A stretch of 64,000 bases of DNA, taken from the NCBI GenBank assembly GCA_030762895.1, contig CM061063.1, positions 52,035,196 through 52,099,195 on the forward strand. Direction: 5' to 3'. Position 1 is the stretch's first letter. Each line of letters opens with the position of its first letter. The notes under the pieces are model-generated. The model ran no database searches. It was not told where the DNA came from and worked only from the letters and a program-made list of their open reading frames with translations. Shown in pieces: positions 23,811-36,488 of the stretch. The stretch comes from Sophora flavescens (lineage: Eukaryota > Streptophyta > Magnoliopsida > Fabales > Fabaceae). The translations under genes and the position numbers were made by a program.

Positions 23811-24342
23811 TAGTTCTTAGGGTTAGAGATTCCCGAAAATTATACAACTAATGAATTTATGATCCTTAAGTGTTAGAAGTTCATAAACAATGATCATTTA
23901 ACAAAGTTGAATTAAAATCCCACTAAGTTATAAACTTAGGGTATTCGGCCAAGGCTAGTAAAATAGGCTACCATTCACTAAAATTTCCAATCTCTTAGGT
24001 TTAGCATCCATATATATTAAGGAGCTCAAAACCATGATCATTTTGTAAAAATAAGAACAAAGTATCCTAGGTCCATAACCTTCTAGGTTCGACCTTCATA
24101 GGATCTATAGTCTAGAAATCTTTAAACTTTCCAATCTCTTAGACTTAGCATCCAAATGTATTAAGAAGCTCAAGTCCATGATCATTTTGGAAAACAATGG
24201 AAACTTAAACATTCCAATCTCTTAGACTTAGCATCCAAATATCTTATGGAGCTCAAGTCCATGATCATCTTGGAAAACAACGGAATCTTAAACATTCCAA
24301 TCTCTTAGACATAGTATCCAAATATCTTATGGAGCTCAAGTC
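23811..24342 (-). repeat. Degenerate tandem repeats of copy B, part 1
   Basis: Complements of the GGCCGAAA tag (cagcc, cggcc, cgacc) occur near 23811, 23946 and 24090. They are followed by units of about 88 bp with ccaatctcttag, agcatccaaat and ctcaagtccatgatca. The nested Copia inserted in one of these units. Confidence 0.6.
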
Positions 24343-24371
24343 CATGATTATATGTCACCATTTAATAATTA

Positions 24372-24590
24372 TATCAATTACAATAAATGTGATTTATGTT
24401 ACAATAAATGTGATTTATATAAATGTGATTTATATCAATTACAATAAATGTGATTTGTTACAATAAATGTGATTTATATAAATGTGATTTATATCAATTA
24501 CAATAAATGTGATTTGTAGTAACAACAATTGTAATAAATGTGATTTATAGTAACATCAATTATAATAAATGTGATTTGTTATATATATGT
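24372..24590 (+). repeat. Tandem AT-rich repeat (ACAATAAATGTGATTTATAT)
   Basis: About ten copies of aaatgtgattta alternate with tatcaattaca or gttaca spacers. They sit at the left end of the nested Copia, where a 5' LTR would be expected. Confidence 0.9.
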
Positions 24591-25641
24591 TACGTTTTCA
24601 AAATTCAGATTTTGAAATCTCTAATTAATGAAATTAATAATAATAATAATTGTGTATTATTATTGGTTGTTACTATTTATTTGGTGATGTATGGTGAATG
24701 GTTATGGCCTTAGTCCTTTTATCTTTTGGTTTATATTTTGAAATACGGCCTGCGTGCCGTGCCTTTCTCTTATATTCCATATGTATCTTCTTTTCTCATC
24801 TCACTCCCCTCATATGAAAATGAGGTTTCTGTTTATGTAATGTAATGATGGAGACAAGAAGACGTTATCACGTGGGAGATCTTGCTTGGAGAAGCTTGGA
24901 CGCTCCTAGGTTTTAGTTTAGATTCTCTCATTGGCTTGGGAGAATCAATGCGTTAGGGGCCATAACCATATCACATTTATTTGCCTTATATATGTATGAG
25001 ATGCATGTATGTATATAGTATGTTAAAAGAGTTTAACTAATATATGTATGAGATGCATATATGTAAATAATAAGTTAAAGGGTTTAACAAATGATGAGAC
25101 CAAACTTTAAACAAATCCCTCAAAAGGAAATATTAAGTCACACTTAAAGGCCTTCCGATGCATGGCACTCGTCAAGACTATGATCGATTAAGTGTGGGTC
25201 CGCCAAAGCGGGGTACCTTTATCTATAATAGTAAGGCGCGATGGGACAAATATAATGTTCAACTGCTATCCATTGGGTCTGACTTAACTAAGCCAACTTC
25301 AATGGATTGAAAGGCTTAGAGGCTCATAAGTTGGGCTTTAGTCCATGTGATGGATTAGAATAAGAGTTATTCACCCAACTGTCCAAGAGTTGCATGAGAT
25401 GCAATCGAAAAGTGTTTCCTACCTAAATAACCAAATTTTAAGTGATCAGCCAAAGCTGACTTAAAGCTAGGTGAAATATGGATCTTGGCCCACTAGAAAA
25501 TCTTCCAACGGGATTTTCCGAATCAATGATGAGGGTCATTGTTTTGAGTAAAATAGTGGGAGGCGTATTTAATTAAAGACCTAATTAAATAACTTCATGG
25601 CATGATATTTATATTTTGCATATTTATCTCTGTAGATTACC
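24591..25641 (+). other. Left region and leader of the nested Copia
   Basis: No ORF. The stretch includes taataataataat, a direct repeat with tatatgtatgagatgcat (near 24990 and 25040), and a leader ending tctgtagattaccatggc that leads into gag. It could be a diverged 5' LTR plus leader or foreign sequence. Comparison with the 3' LTR by eye gave no match. Confidence 0.4.
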
Positions 25642-26520
25642 ATGGCATCAAACACATCAAGTAACCTGTCATTGCGATCCGTCCTTGAGAAGGACAAACT
25701 ATCCGGAACGAATTTTCTGGACTGGTACAGAAACTTGAGGATTGTCCTCAAACATGAGAAAAAGTTGTATGTTCTTGAGGAGCCTATTCTCGAGGAGCCA
25801 CCGGCTTCAACTCGCTCTTAGGGACGACAGAGATGCTTATAAGAAGCATCAGGATGACGCCTTAGACGTCGGCTGTCTTATGCTTGCTACCATGACCTCT
25901 GAGCTGCAAAAAGCAACATGAGACCATGGAGGCGTACGATATGATCGTGCACCTCAAGCTGCTCTACAAGAGCAAGCAAGGCATGAGCGGTTCGAAGTTT
26001 CCAGAGCCCTTTTCCAGTGTAAATTGGCAGAAGGGAGCCTCGTGAGTCCTCATGTACTACGGATGATCGGGTACATTGAGAATCTCGAGAGACGGGATTT
26101 CCTTTAGGTCAAGAGTTGGCCACCGACTTGGTTCTCGCAATCATTGCCTCGAGAGCTATAGTCAGTTTGTCATGAACTTCAATATGAATGATTTTGACAA
26201 ACCTTTGCTGAAATTGTTGAGCATGTTGAGAATCTCTGAACAAAATATTAACAAAGGAAAGGGGAAGGCCATTTTGATGGTCCAGTCGAAATAGCAAGAA
26301 GCAGCCCAAGAAGCCCAAGAACAAACAAAAGGGCAAGGGCAAGGGCAAGGCCATCAACAAGATCAAACCCAGTACTTCTGGTTTGAAGCCTGTGGGTGGT
26401 GTGGCTAAGGAAGGCAATTGCTTCCACTGTGGTCGGACCGGACATTGGAAGAGGAACTCGCCCAAAATACCGGGAAGAGATCAAGAAGAAGAAGGGAAGT
26501 GAGACTTCCGCCAGGTATGT
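25642..26520 (+). pseudogene. Copia gag (nested element), broken
   Basis: From ATGGCATCAAACACATC the frame encodes a typical Copia gag start (LEKDKLSGTNFLDWYRNLR). Stops and shifts follow within 200 bp. A basic K/P-rich linker (KKQPKKPKNK) precedes a zinc knuckle, CFHCGRTGHWKRNS, in which the last Cys is replaced by Ser. Gag would package RNA into virus-like particles. This copy cannot make an intact one. Confidence 0.8.
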
Positions 26521-29500
26521 TTGTTATAGAAGTCAATTTATCTACTTCGCATCATGGGTATTAGATAATGGATGTGGTTCTCACATTTGTACAAATGTGC
26601 AGGACCTAGACAGGAGTAGACCATTGACAAAGGGCGAAGTCGATCTACGAGTCGGAAATGGAGCAAAGGTTGCTGCTTTAGCTGTAGGGACTTATGTATT
26701 GACTTTGCCCACTGGTCTTACTATTCAGTTAGAGAACTGTTATTTTGTGCCTTCAATTAGCAGGAATATCATTTCCGTTTCTTGTTTGGACAAGATTGGT
26801 TTTTCTTTTATAATAAAGAACAAAAGTTGTTCTATTTATTTGGATGATATTTTCTATGCTAGTGCACACATGAGTAATGGACTTTATGTCCTTGATCTTG
26901 AAATGCCCATCTATATCATAAATACTAAGAGGTTCAAACCAAATGAGTTGAACCCGTCTTATCTTTGGCATTGTCGTTTAGGCCATATAAATGAGAAGCG
27001 CATTTTGAAGCTCCATAAAGATGGACTCTTGGACTCATTTGATTATGAATCATATGAGATATGTGAGTCTTGTTTATTGGGAAAGATGACTAAAGCTACA
27101 TTCACCTAAGCAAGGTGAAAGAGCCAACGATCTTTTGGGTCTTATACATAGCGATGTATGCGGACCCCTAAACACATTAGCTAGAGGTGGTTTTCAGTAC
27201 TTCATCACATTTACTGATGATTTCAGTAGATATGGATTTGTGTATCTTATGAAACATAAATCGGAATCCTTTGAAAGGTTCAAGGAATTCAAAAATGAGG
27301 TACAAAACCAACTTGGTAAAAATATTAAAGCTCTTCGATCAGATCGAGGTGGTGAATATTTGAGCCTAGAGTTTGATGATCATCTGAGAGAGTGTGGGAT
27401 TTTATCTCAACTCACTCCACCTGGAACACCACAATGGAATGGTGTTTCTGAGAGGAGAAATCGAACCTTGTTGGACATGGTTCGGTCTATGATGAGTCAT
27501 GCAAACCTTCCAAACTCTTTCTGGGGACATGCTCTATTAACAACAGCTTTTACACTTAACCGTGTTCCATCCAAAACGGTAGAAAAGACACCATATGAGA
27601 TATGGACTGGTAGACGACCCATCATATCTTTTATGAAGATTTAGGGTTGTGAAGCATATGTAAAACGTCAAGTTTCTAATAAGCTTGATCTCAGATCTGA
27701 TAAATACTTCTTTGTGGTGTATCCCAAAGAAACCAAGGGATACCAATTCTATAATCCTTCCGAAGGCAAAGTGTTTGTCGCACGGACTGGTGTATTCCTA
27801 GAAAAGGAGTTTATCTCCATAGGAACCAGTGGGAGGAAGATAGAACTTGAAGAAATTCAAGAATCACAGAGTAGTGACCTACCATTGGTGGAACAAGAGC
27901 AACCTTCACGAGAATCGTCGTGGAGGAACAACCCGCTCCAAAGAGCACAAGACCAAACAGAGGGTCTAACAGGATACGTCACCACCGAGAGATATGGATT
28001 TCTCATGACTCCACAAGGTGATGTATTGCTCATGGATCAAGATGAGCCTGTGACCTACCAGGAGGCCATCACCGCCCGGAGATCCGGGAAGTGGCTTGAG
28101 GCCATGAAATCTGAGATGGATTCCATGTACACCAACCAGGTATAGACCTTGGTAGAGCCACCTGAAGGGGTAAAACCCATAGGGTGCAAGTGGGTTTTCA
28201 AAAAGAAAACTGACATGGATGGTAAGGTACACACCTTTAAGGCACGATTTGTCGCTAAGGGTTTCAAGCAAATTCATGGTGTCGACTATGATGAGACCTT
28301 TTCACCTGTTGCGATGCTTAAATCCGTCCGGATCTTACTTGCCATCGCTGCATACCATGATTATGAGATATGGCAGATGGATGTCAAAACTGCCTTCCTT
28401 AATGGAAAGCTTCTTGAGGAAGTGTACATGACACAACCTGAAGGCTTTGACATTTCAAAGGATGCCGGAAAGGTATGTAAATTGCAGCGATCAATCTATG
28501 GATTGAAGCAAGCTTCCAGAAGTTGGAACCTTCGTTTTGATGATGCTGTAAGACAGTACGGATTCATCAAAAATGAAGATGAACCTTGTGTCTACAAGAA
28601 GGTTAGTGGGAGCATTGTTATTTTCTGGTGTTATATGTAGATGACATATTACTCATTGGAAATGACATCCCTACACTACAAAATGTAAAGACATGTTAGG
28701 GAATTGCTTCTCTATGAAAGATTTGGGTGAAGCTACCTATGTATTGGGGATCAGGATCTATAGGGATAGATCACTGAAATTGCTTGGCCTAAGTCAGAGT
28801 ACATACATAGACAAAGTGTTGAGACGCTTTAACATGCATGAATCCAAGAAAGGACTATTGCCTATGTCACATGGTATATGCCTATCAAAGGCACAATCCC
28901 CTTCCACTCAAGAGGATAGGGATCGCATGAGTAAGATTCCATATGCATCCACAATTGGATCTATCATGTATGCCATGTTATGTACTCGACCAGATGTATC
29001 GTATGCTTTAAGCATAACGAGCAGTACCGATCGATCCCGTGAAAGTCACCGGTGCTCCGTCAAGAACATCCTTAAGTACTTGAGAAGAACTAAGGATTCG
29101 TTCTTGGTACATGGAGGCGAGGAAGAGCTTGTTGTAATAGGTTACACCGATGCTAGCTTCCAGGCCGAGCAAGGATGATTCCAGATCGCAATCTGGTTAT
29201 GTGTTCTGCTGAATGGCGGGGTCGTAAGGTGGAAGAGTTCAAAGCAGGAGACAATTGCCGATTCTACTACAGAGGCTGAGTATATTGCCGCCTCCAATGC
29301 AGCAAAGGAGACTGTTTGGATCAGGAAGTTCATTACTGAGCTTGGTACGGTTCCTAGTATTGTGGACCCCATTGATCTCTATTGTGATAACAATGGGGCC
29401 ATTGCACAAGCTAAGGAACCTAGATCTCATCAGCGATCCAAGCATATACTTAGGCGCTTCCATCTCATTCGAGAGATTATCGATAGAGGAGATGTGAAAA

Positions 29501-29619
29501 TATGCAGAGTACCAACGCTTGACAACGTTGCTGACCCACTTACGAAACCTCTTGCTCAACAGAAGCACGAAGGTCACACTAGATCGATGGGCATTAGATT
29601 TATGCCTGATTGGCTCTAG
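26520..29619 (+). pseudogene. Copia pol (nested element), broken in several frames
   Basis: The pieces are protease/GAG-pre-integrase (26530-27109, with LDNGCGSHI replacing the usual DSG-type core and WHCRLGHINEKR), integrase core (27135-27644, with IHSDVCGPL, RSDRGGEY and SERRNR giving the D, D, E set), a linker (27714-28145), RT (28149-28660, MDVKTAFLNG, then a shift just before the YVDD box) and RNase H (28693-29619, DNNGAIAQAKEPR, ADPLTKPL). At least five stops or shifts separate them, so no active polyprotein is possible. Confidence 0.88.
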
Positions 29620-29633
29620 TGCTAGTGGGAGAT

Positions 29634-29690
29634 TGTTGGTATAAGCCCTAGAGGCCAATGTATTTCTTTAGACTTACATTTTTATCTTAC

Positions 29691-29765
<75 letters not shown>

Positions 29766-31093
29766 ATGAGGCATTCCAGTTTATTGTGTTACTTGTTTAA
29801 ACATAATAAAGTCCTTAGAATAGAGATTTCAGTTTAATAGAATATCAAGTATATGACTTGATCGTGAGACACTATTGAACAATGAAATCCTATTCTTAAA
29901 TATCCGTAGTCAAGTATTTTATTAATAAGGACAATAATAATACAATTGAGACTATTATGTGTGCAGACTGATGACCATATCTCACGGGTCATGGATATGA
30001 GATATCGAGTCGACACAAAGGTACACATTAGAGTAATGATGTACTGGATTGACCCGCCATGAGAACACTACATGGAGCGTTATGTGAGTGTCATAAGTAG
30101 TTCTCATAGTGACAATGGTGCATACAATCCTTTGACCTGAAATCACTACGATCCCTACATGAGGAGTCGTGTGCTTTAATATCGTCAAACGTCATCTGTA
30201 ATAGGATGATTATAAAGACGGTCATTGGGCATACCACGAGCCATGTAGAGGGATGTGAGTGACCTAGATGGAATTTGTCCCTCCTACATGACAGGAGTAA
30301 TATCTCAGGGCCCCCGATAGAGTGAGACTGTAAAATGCATGGCCATGCTGAAATGAGTCAATATGAGATATTGACCTCATTTGTTGTTAAGTCTACTCGG
30401 GTATCAGGGAACATGATATTGAACCATACAAGGGTGACACATTCTATGCCTTGTGTTCAATATAGATATATGGACAAAGGGATAATAATGCACGTGAATA
30501 TTTGTCACAGAAAGGTTTCGTCAAATCACTGACTTTCTCACTACTTAGGTAGCAGTGATGTATTGCTAGATACCGCTCACTGTTTGTAATATTAAATGGG
30601 ATTTAATGTTACTGCTAACGTTTTGGGAACCTATAGGATCACACACATAAGAGCGGATTAAAAGAAGCATTAAAAGGAGAGTTGGACTTTCCTATTGGGC
30701 CTAGCGCATAGTACATGGGCTTAGGTCAAGTGCTGCTCACTAACTCACATAAGGAGGCGCTACTATAAGTAGAACACTTAAGTTGTTGTGTAAAAAAGGT
30801 TGATACCCTATCCGCACAGAGAGAGTAAGAGTGAACAGTAAGCCTCGGTTTTGAAGCTAGCACTGCAAGACAGAGACGCTTCAGGTTCGTGACGTTGGAC
30901 GTTCACGGAGTCCGCTCGTGTGGATACCTCTGGAGACATCGTTCGTGCGGTGTTCGTGATAGACGAATTTCAACCAACAGCCATCGCTTCAAAAGGTAAA
31001 CTTTCTAATCATGAATCATGACCATTCGCATGGATCCTTCGATGGGAATTTTTCCGCTGCGTTTTATTTTGTTTTATACGCAAATTCCCAACA
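29634..31093 (+). repeat. 3' LTR of the nested Copia
   Basis: Starts TGTTGGTATAAGCCC after a purine tract and ends AAATTCCCAACA. It contains a (TA)n tract, a TATA-like ctataagtag near 30765 and a GC-richer R/U5-like part (30830-31000). It is bounded by the host repeat ccatgatcat on the right. Confidence 0.85.
29697..29762. repeat. (TA)n microsatellite in the Copia LTR
   Basis: About 66 bp of pure TA, 60 bp after the LTR start. Confidence 0.95.
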
Positions 31094-31600
31094 CATGATC
31101 ATCTTGGAAAAATGAAAGTAATACATCCTAGCTTTAATAACATAGAATAAACAAGTTAGAAATCTTTAAACTTTCCAATCTCTTAGGCTTAGCATCCAAA
31201 TATCTTATGGAGTTCAAGTCCATGATCATTTTGGAAAAATAAAAAAACTCAAACATCCTAGCACCTAAACACTAAGTTTCGGCCATCATAGGATGATGAG
31301 GAAAATATTCTTGGTATAACAACAACTCTTAGGTTTAGAATCACAAGGTATTAAGAGTTCTAAATCCATGACCATAATTGGAAAGTTGAAATATAGTATC
31401 CTAGGCCTACTTATTCATATTTTTCAGCCATCATAGGAACAAGCTATCAAAACTTCCAAGATTTATAGATTCAAGATCAAGGGATAGTTAGAAACTCAAA
31501 CACATGATCATATTCCAAAAGTTGAAACAAAAACTTCCTAGGTCACAAATGCAAGCATTCGACCTTCATTGGAAGAGATAGGTAGAGATTTTTGTTTTAC
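31094..31600 (-). repeat. Degenerate tandem repeats of copy B, part 2
   Basis: The array resumes after the Copia with ccatgatcat and ccaatctcttagg units. Tag complements then occur near 31280, 31426 and 31560, spacings of about 146 and 134 bp. Confidence 0.55.
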
Positions 31601-31927
31601 ACAACCTCTTAGTATGTGAAAATTTAATACAAGACTATAGAAAGTGGTTTTAACTCAAAAGGAGTTTTCTACCATTTTAGAGAGATTTTAGAAGTTTAAA
31701 GCATATAAAGAACACATAAAGTAAACTAAGAAATAAAAGATGAAACTTGCAAAAAGATTCATATGAGAGCATTACCCTTAGTATAAGGAATAACTTTAAT
31801 GAAGAACTTAAGTAGAAAAGACGAATAGAAACTAAAGCTTTAAGAGCTTGAACTTTTAGAAGAAAGGAGAAGATGAAGGTTTAATGGAGGTTGAAGGAGG
31901 AAGATGATGAAGTGAAAATGAAAGGGG

Positions 31928-31935
31928 TATATATA
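31928..31935 (-). promoter_or_regulatory. TATA box of LTR-like copy B
   Basis: TATATATA about 590 bp from the unit's 5' end, between G-rich stretches (ggggaaggggg). It matches the position of TATAAA in copy A. Confidence 0.5.
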
Positions 31936-32638
31936 GGGGAAGGGGGAGAGTTCCGCGGCCAAGGGAGGAGAGGGATAACTTGTTGAGCAAGCTTGGTGGT
32001 TTAATGCTTGATTGGATGGAAGAAGAAAGAGAAACGACTTTTGGATTAGAATAGTATTATAATTTGAAAAGTGTGATGATTACACCTTTAGAGTGTGTCA
32101 TAACCTCTTCCACCATGTCTCCTTACTTCTATTATATTCCCTAATCTGCTCCATTTCGTACCCGGTTAAATTTCCGATCGTAATTCTTCCGACGTTTTCG
32201 CTCGAATAAAATATTATATTTTATTTTTGAACGAAAATCTTCAAAATAACCAAGGTTGAAGGAAACATAATAAAAACACTAACTGTCTCGTTCACGGGTC
32301 AAAATTAGGTTTTCTGCACAGTAAACTTGTACCGGCAGTGAAAACACAGATCGACTTTCGTCTAAATTTTCAACCGAAATTTTTACCGTGACTTCATATG
32401 ATATAACAACACAATAAAATGATTTTAGTTTAATTAAAATCATCCTATGATTTTAATCTAAAATAAACACATTTAAATATGTATTTACTGCTATAGAAAA
32501 CATAGGAAAAACAGGGTGTTACACATAACTCAATAAACTTGTTAGATATCAACCGACACTTTGCAAAGCAAATTTAATCCTTTTGTTAACATCAAAACAC
32601 AGAGATTATTTAATCCAAAAACCACTTTGGTTCCAACA

Positions 32639-32970
32639 ATCTCCCCCTTTTTGATGATGACAAAAACTAAATAAATTTGAGTAGCAAAGTCTAAGAGAGC
32701 TTACAAGCTCCCCCTAAGACAAAGCATAAAAACTTTGTATTGTAGGTCAGGATTGTATCAGATCATTTACTTAACATATCAAACAGAGTGAAAAACATGT
32801 AGACTTAGAACATATCAGAATAATTCATAGTATATCAGAGTAATCAAATAAGTAGATATAGAATATATAAAGCATAAGCAGAGATAAACATGTGCAGACA
32901 GACATATGCTTTTAAAAAAAATTTGAATTTTCTTATTAATTTAATTCTCTTCCTTTCTCCCCCTTTTTTG
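32639..32970 (-). promoter_or_regulatory. Repeated polypurine tracts of the Sirevirus
   Basis: On the - strand three GGGGGAG-type tracts precede the 3' LTR: aaaaagggggaga (near 32640-32653, next to the LTR), cttagggggagc (32707-32718) and caaaaaagggggaga (32956-32970). Two of them share a tgatgacaaaa-like context. Repeated PPTs are a known Sirevirus trait. The LTR-adjacent one should prime plus-strand synthesis. Confidence 0.75.
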
Positions 32971-35939
32971 TCATCAGGCAAAAAGGTAAAGGAGTTGGAA
33001 CATCATTGTAGGTAAAAAGAAAAGAATAAGCTGGGGGGGGGGAGGAGGGTTTTGGTTTTGGGTTGGTGGAGGAGCATGAATCTGTGTAGGCAAATTTTGG
33101 CTTTGCTGAAAACTGAGCATGATGCTCATCATTTGATTCATCATCTGATTTGTGGGGACTAGAGCTTCAGCAACCTATTCTCTGACTTGCTCCTTCACTT
33201 CTACTTTTACTCTTTCCTCAATGATCTCACCTATCATCTCTTCAAAGTTTGGAGGCAGAGAGAGTGATGGTCTAGAGCTTTCACCATTATCTTGAGCATG
33301 ACTAGGCAGGGTGTCCAATGCTCTTGAATGTTCATGTTGATCTTGTGGGTGAATTATTGTGAGATCCAGAGGTTAAGAAGAGTGCTTATCTGAAGTGCTT
33401 GGTCTGAGAGCAGACTCAGCAACTTCCTCATGTTCATTTATCAACTTGACTGCTTCATGCTGTACAACAGGTTCCTCAATAGTGATTTCTTCTTCTATGT
33501 GTTCTGATGGAGGTGGTGAAGTAGCAGGTTCTAGATCTGGGTCCTAAAACCACTTAATTTCATCTTCATCTTCCAGAATAGGACTAATGACAGGTAGTCC
33601 AAAGATATCATTGATAATGATAAACCTGCAGTCTGAAATACCACATTTTCCTCTGACAGTTGGAATGGCTTTCTTTTCTTCTTGAGACAGTCCAGAGGAA
33701 GAGGCTTTTTTTGTGCAGTGAATAACATGTGATTTCTAGAAGTCACTTGCATGTGCCTTTTCAGAGATTTCTTCAATGGAAATAGATTGCCAATGATCCA
33801 GAAGGGTATAGTCAAAGGGTTATGAATTGAGATCCAGCATAATTGACTCATCTGCTAGCATCTTGCCTTTGAAAACTCTTCTCCTCTTGTCTTTGTCTTT
33901 GTTGAAATCAAGCATTGGCAGTCATGGTTAAATTCTGTATGGCTTGATCCCAATATTAGTTGCAGATGAGTGTCTTAGCCAAGTTGGAGGAATAAAGTTT
34001 GCAGCTCTGTCAATTTTAAAATGGCTAAACTCCCACTTCAGCATCTCATACATTAATGTATCAACAAAATTTGCAGCTCTGCCATACACACTGGGGTGCT
34101 AAAATGTTTCCCAGCCAGTGTTCCTGTCCATGATGATGGGGACCTGCCTGAATGATGTGAATCTTTTGCATGTGACATCAGATAGATCCTTCTTGGCAGG
34201 GTTAGTATGCCAGTTTGAAATGATGTGCCTCTGAACTCCTTCAGTGAATGGTTTGAATGGTGGAAGTATAATGATGTTGGGGTAAATCTTTCTAGGTGGG
34301 AATTTCTTTTGTGCTAGATGGGTTAGAAGAGGTCTAATAGTTCAGATGGAAATGGTCCAGCAGGTGAGTGTGGTTCATGGTTAACCCAATATGAGTAGAT
34401 GTTTTCACGTTCATACTCATATTCTGGTAAAGGGTACCATTTGGTTAGAATAGATTCAGGTTCAATTTGGTGGATGTGGAAAAGAATCTTCCAGTCCCTC
34501 TTGACTTTTTCCTAATTCTCATCTTTTCTCTCATATAATACTGATGGATCAGTATAGGGAAAGTTGATTTTCTTGATTTTTGGAAAGAGGGCACCAGGGC
34601 AAATTCCATCATCAGGCTGGTTGAACCAAGGGTCATCAGGAGGGATAATTGGTTGGAAGGTTGATTTAGTAGGTAGGGTTATTTGTGGTTGGTCTGAAAA
34701 GTTTGTTTGTGGTGAATGGTATGTGGGAATGTATATATACATCAGAAACATCTATCCTATCCTCAAAGCTAGAAACTAGGGCATCTATTGCTAACTTAAC
34801 AGGGTCATTAGCACGTAGAGTTACCTCAGTCTCAAAGACAGTTTTGGCTTTCCTCTGTGGTTGCCTCCTTCTGGTTGGAATGGCAGAGGGGGCAGCAGCA
34901 GCATCAACAGTCTTTTGTTTCTTCAAAATAGAGCTAATGGGGATTCTATCCTCATCATCATCTTGTGACAGCACCAGATTTCTTGTCCTCTTTTGGGAAA
35001 TAGCAGGTTGAGGGGCAGCAGCAGTAGGTTCCCTTATGACAATACCAGTAGGCCTTTTAGACACAGGCTTCCTAGCAGCAGTGGTCTTTTTCTTGATATT
35101 CTTCCTTGGCTCCACAGTCTCAGCCATGTTTTGGTCTACCATTTCTTCTTTAATTATCATCAATTCCCCAGTCTTGGCAATAACAACAACAACATATGTA
35201 CTGAGGTTCATGTTTGCTATGTTCGTTTTTCCATAGTCAGCAGCTGACATTGGTTTTTCAATCAAAATTCTGGCTTGCTCCTCAGGAGTCCTTACAGCAA
35301 TGTATTCATGGATTCCTGGTGCCTTGAAGATTTTTGAAAGCAGGTGACAGTAGGGAAATGCTGATAGTCTATTCTTGTTCATTACAACATCCCTAAATCT
35401 TCCATATAGAATTCTTGGAAGATTGATCTTCGTTTCAGTCATGAGGTGGCAGAGGCAGAACTTGTGTAAAGAAGAGAGGTTGTCCTTGGATCCAACCTTA
35501 TGAAGAACCACTTTATTTAGTAGTTGATGAAGGATGCGAACAATATCCTTCATTTCAACAGCCTTCCAAGAGTGATTTCTGACAAGGTCTTATTTCATTA
35601 AACAGACTTCAATAGTCTCAGAGCCACCCAGATCAGCTTCCCAAGTCTCAGTGAGAACCAATCCTTCCTGGGTGCAAAAAATAGCATCAGCAACGGTGTT
35701 CTCAAAAACTACAATCTTCTTTCGTAACACCATAGAGGAGAAGTCTGTATCAAAAATTCAAAAATTCGTCCAGAAGTCCCTAATTAGGTTTGGAAAAACA
35801 GGGACTTTCTCTGTGAAGAGTCCTCCCCAGCCAGCAACATTAATATACTAAGTTATAGTCTTCCAATACTCCAAAGTTGAAATGATGCTCAATAACTAAG
35901 TTGAGTTTATCTACGTTGAAGGTTGAAGAAGAAGCCATT
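32970..35939 (-). pseudogene. Sirevirus env-like third ORF, broken
   Basis: A frame begins at an ATG near 35939 (MASSSTFNVDK), hits a stop after about 30 codons, and continues in pieces: 35553-34666 is the longest, with a Lys/Ala/Pro-rich basic middle, and others follow to about 33000. Sireviruses carry such an ORF between pol and the 3' LTR. It is called envelope-like by position, and its role in plants is unproven. The lower limit is approximate. I see no clear membrane segment in the open pieces. Confidence 0.6.
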
Positions 35940-36488
35940 TTTGAGGTTTGAAGGATAGGGTTCAGAGACAGAGGAAACAGAGAGCTCGAGAGTTTGAGAG
36001 AGATAGTTGTCAGAGAAGATGGGTAGTGAAAGGTTTTTCAGAGGGAAAGAAACTTACTTAAAAAGGTTTTGAATTTCAAAGGTTTTTCTTTTGGAAATTA
36101 ATTAAAATAAAATGACAAGACATGTCATTAAGAATAAAACGACGTTGGTATTTTGGAACTCTAAAAAGGTCTTGATGGGATTGATGGAGGTTACTGACAC
36201 AACAGAGAGAATATACAAAAAAAAATGTCTATAAGACAAAATAAATGCATTTAACAAATATATGCATAGACGGGTTCAAGCATAAGCAAGTATGGATGCG
36301 CATATTAACATGCAATGGATGCGGCAAGCAAAAGTGGTAGACGCGTTATGCAGTAGGCGCACAGTTGACTATGCAATAGACGCAAATAAGTTTTATCTTG
36401 CTCTGGACGCAAATTTTTTAACATGCATTAAAAAAAATCTATAGTCGTATATTTATCAGAATAACATTCTCATGTCTGAACGATTAAA

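Larger units (their letters stand above)
24348..31093 (+). mobile_element. Ty1/copia element without a recognisable 5' LTR
   Basis: gag-pol order on the + strand is gag (from 25642), protease region, integrase, RT and RNase H, then PPT-like agtgggagat and a 1460-bp 3' LTR (29634-31093). CATGA(T) occurs on both sides (24343-24348, 31094-31099), but the host repeat contains ccatgatcat, so the duplication is only suggestive. The left end does not resemble the 3' LTR and no PBS is seen between 24348 and 25641. The 5' LTR is therefore missing or replaced. Coding regions carry several stops and shifts. Confidence 0.85.
21208..32523 (-). mobile_element. 4.6-kb TG...CA LTR-like unit, copy B (split by a Copia element)
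   Basis: The - strand reads TGTAACACCCTG at 32523 and ends AGGGTGTCACA at 21208. A perfect 5-bp duplication CATAA lies at 21203-21207 and 32524-32528, and the empty site survives in the other Sirevirus LTR. Without the nested Copia (24348-31093 plus one duplication) the length is about 4.57 kb, matching copy A (4.59 kb). It has a TATATATA at 31928-31935, TTTCGGCC-tagged repeats, and an acidic ORF ending 393 bp before the terminus (396 bp in copy A). Sequence similarity to A is patchy, so they are old relatives and not a recent duplication. Confidence 0.78.
19701..32638 (-). repeat. Sirevirus 3' LTR, split by nested elements
   Basis: LTR sequence occupies 19701-21207 and 32529-32638. It matches the 5' LTR at 41331-42946 over its whole length. 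The interruption is LTR-like copy B plus its CATAA duplication. Confidence 0.93.

Noticed and set aside
21208..32523. Copy B as part of the Sirevirus internal region
   Set aside because: It interrupts an LTR whose intact partner lacks it, and it has its own duplication and ends.
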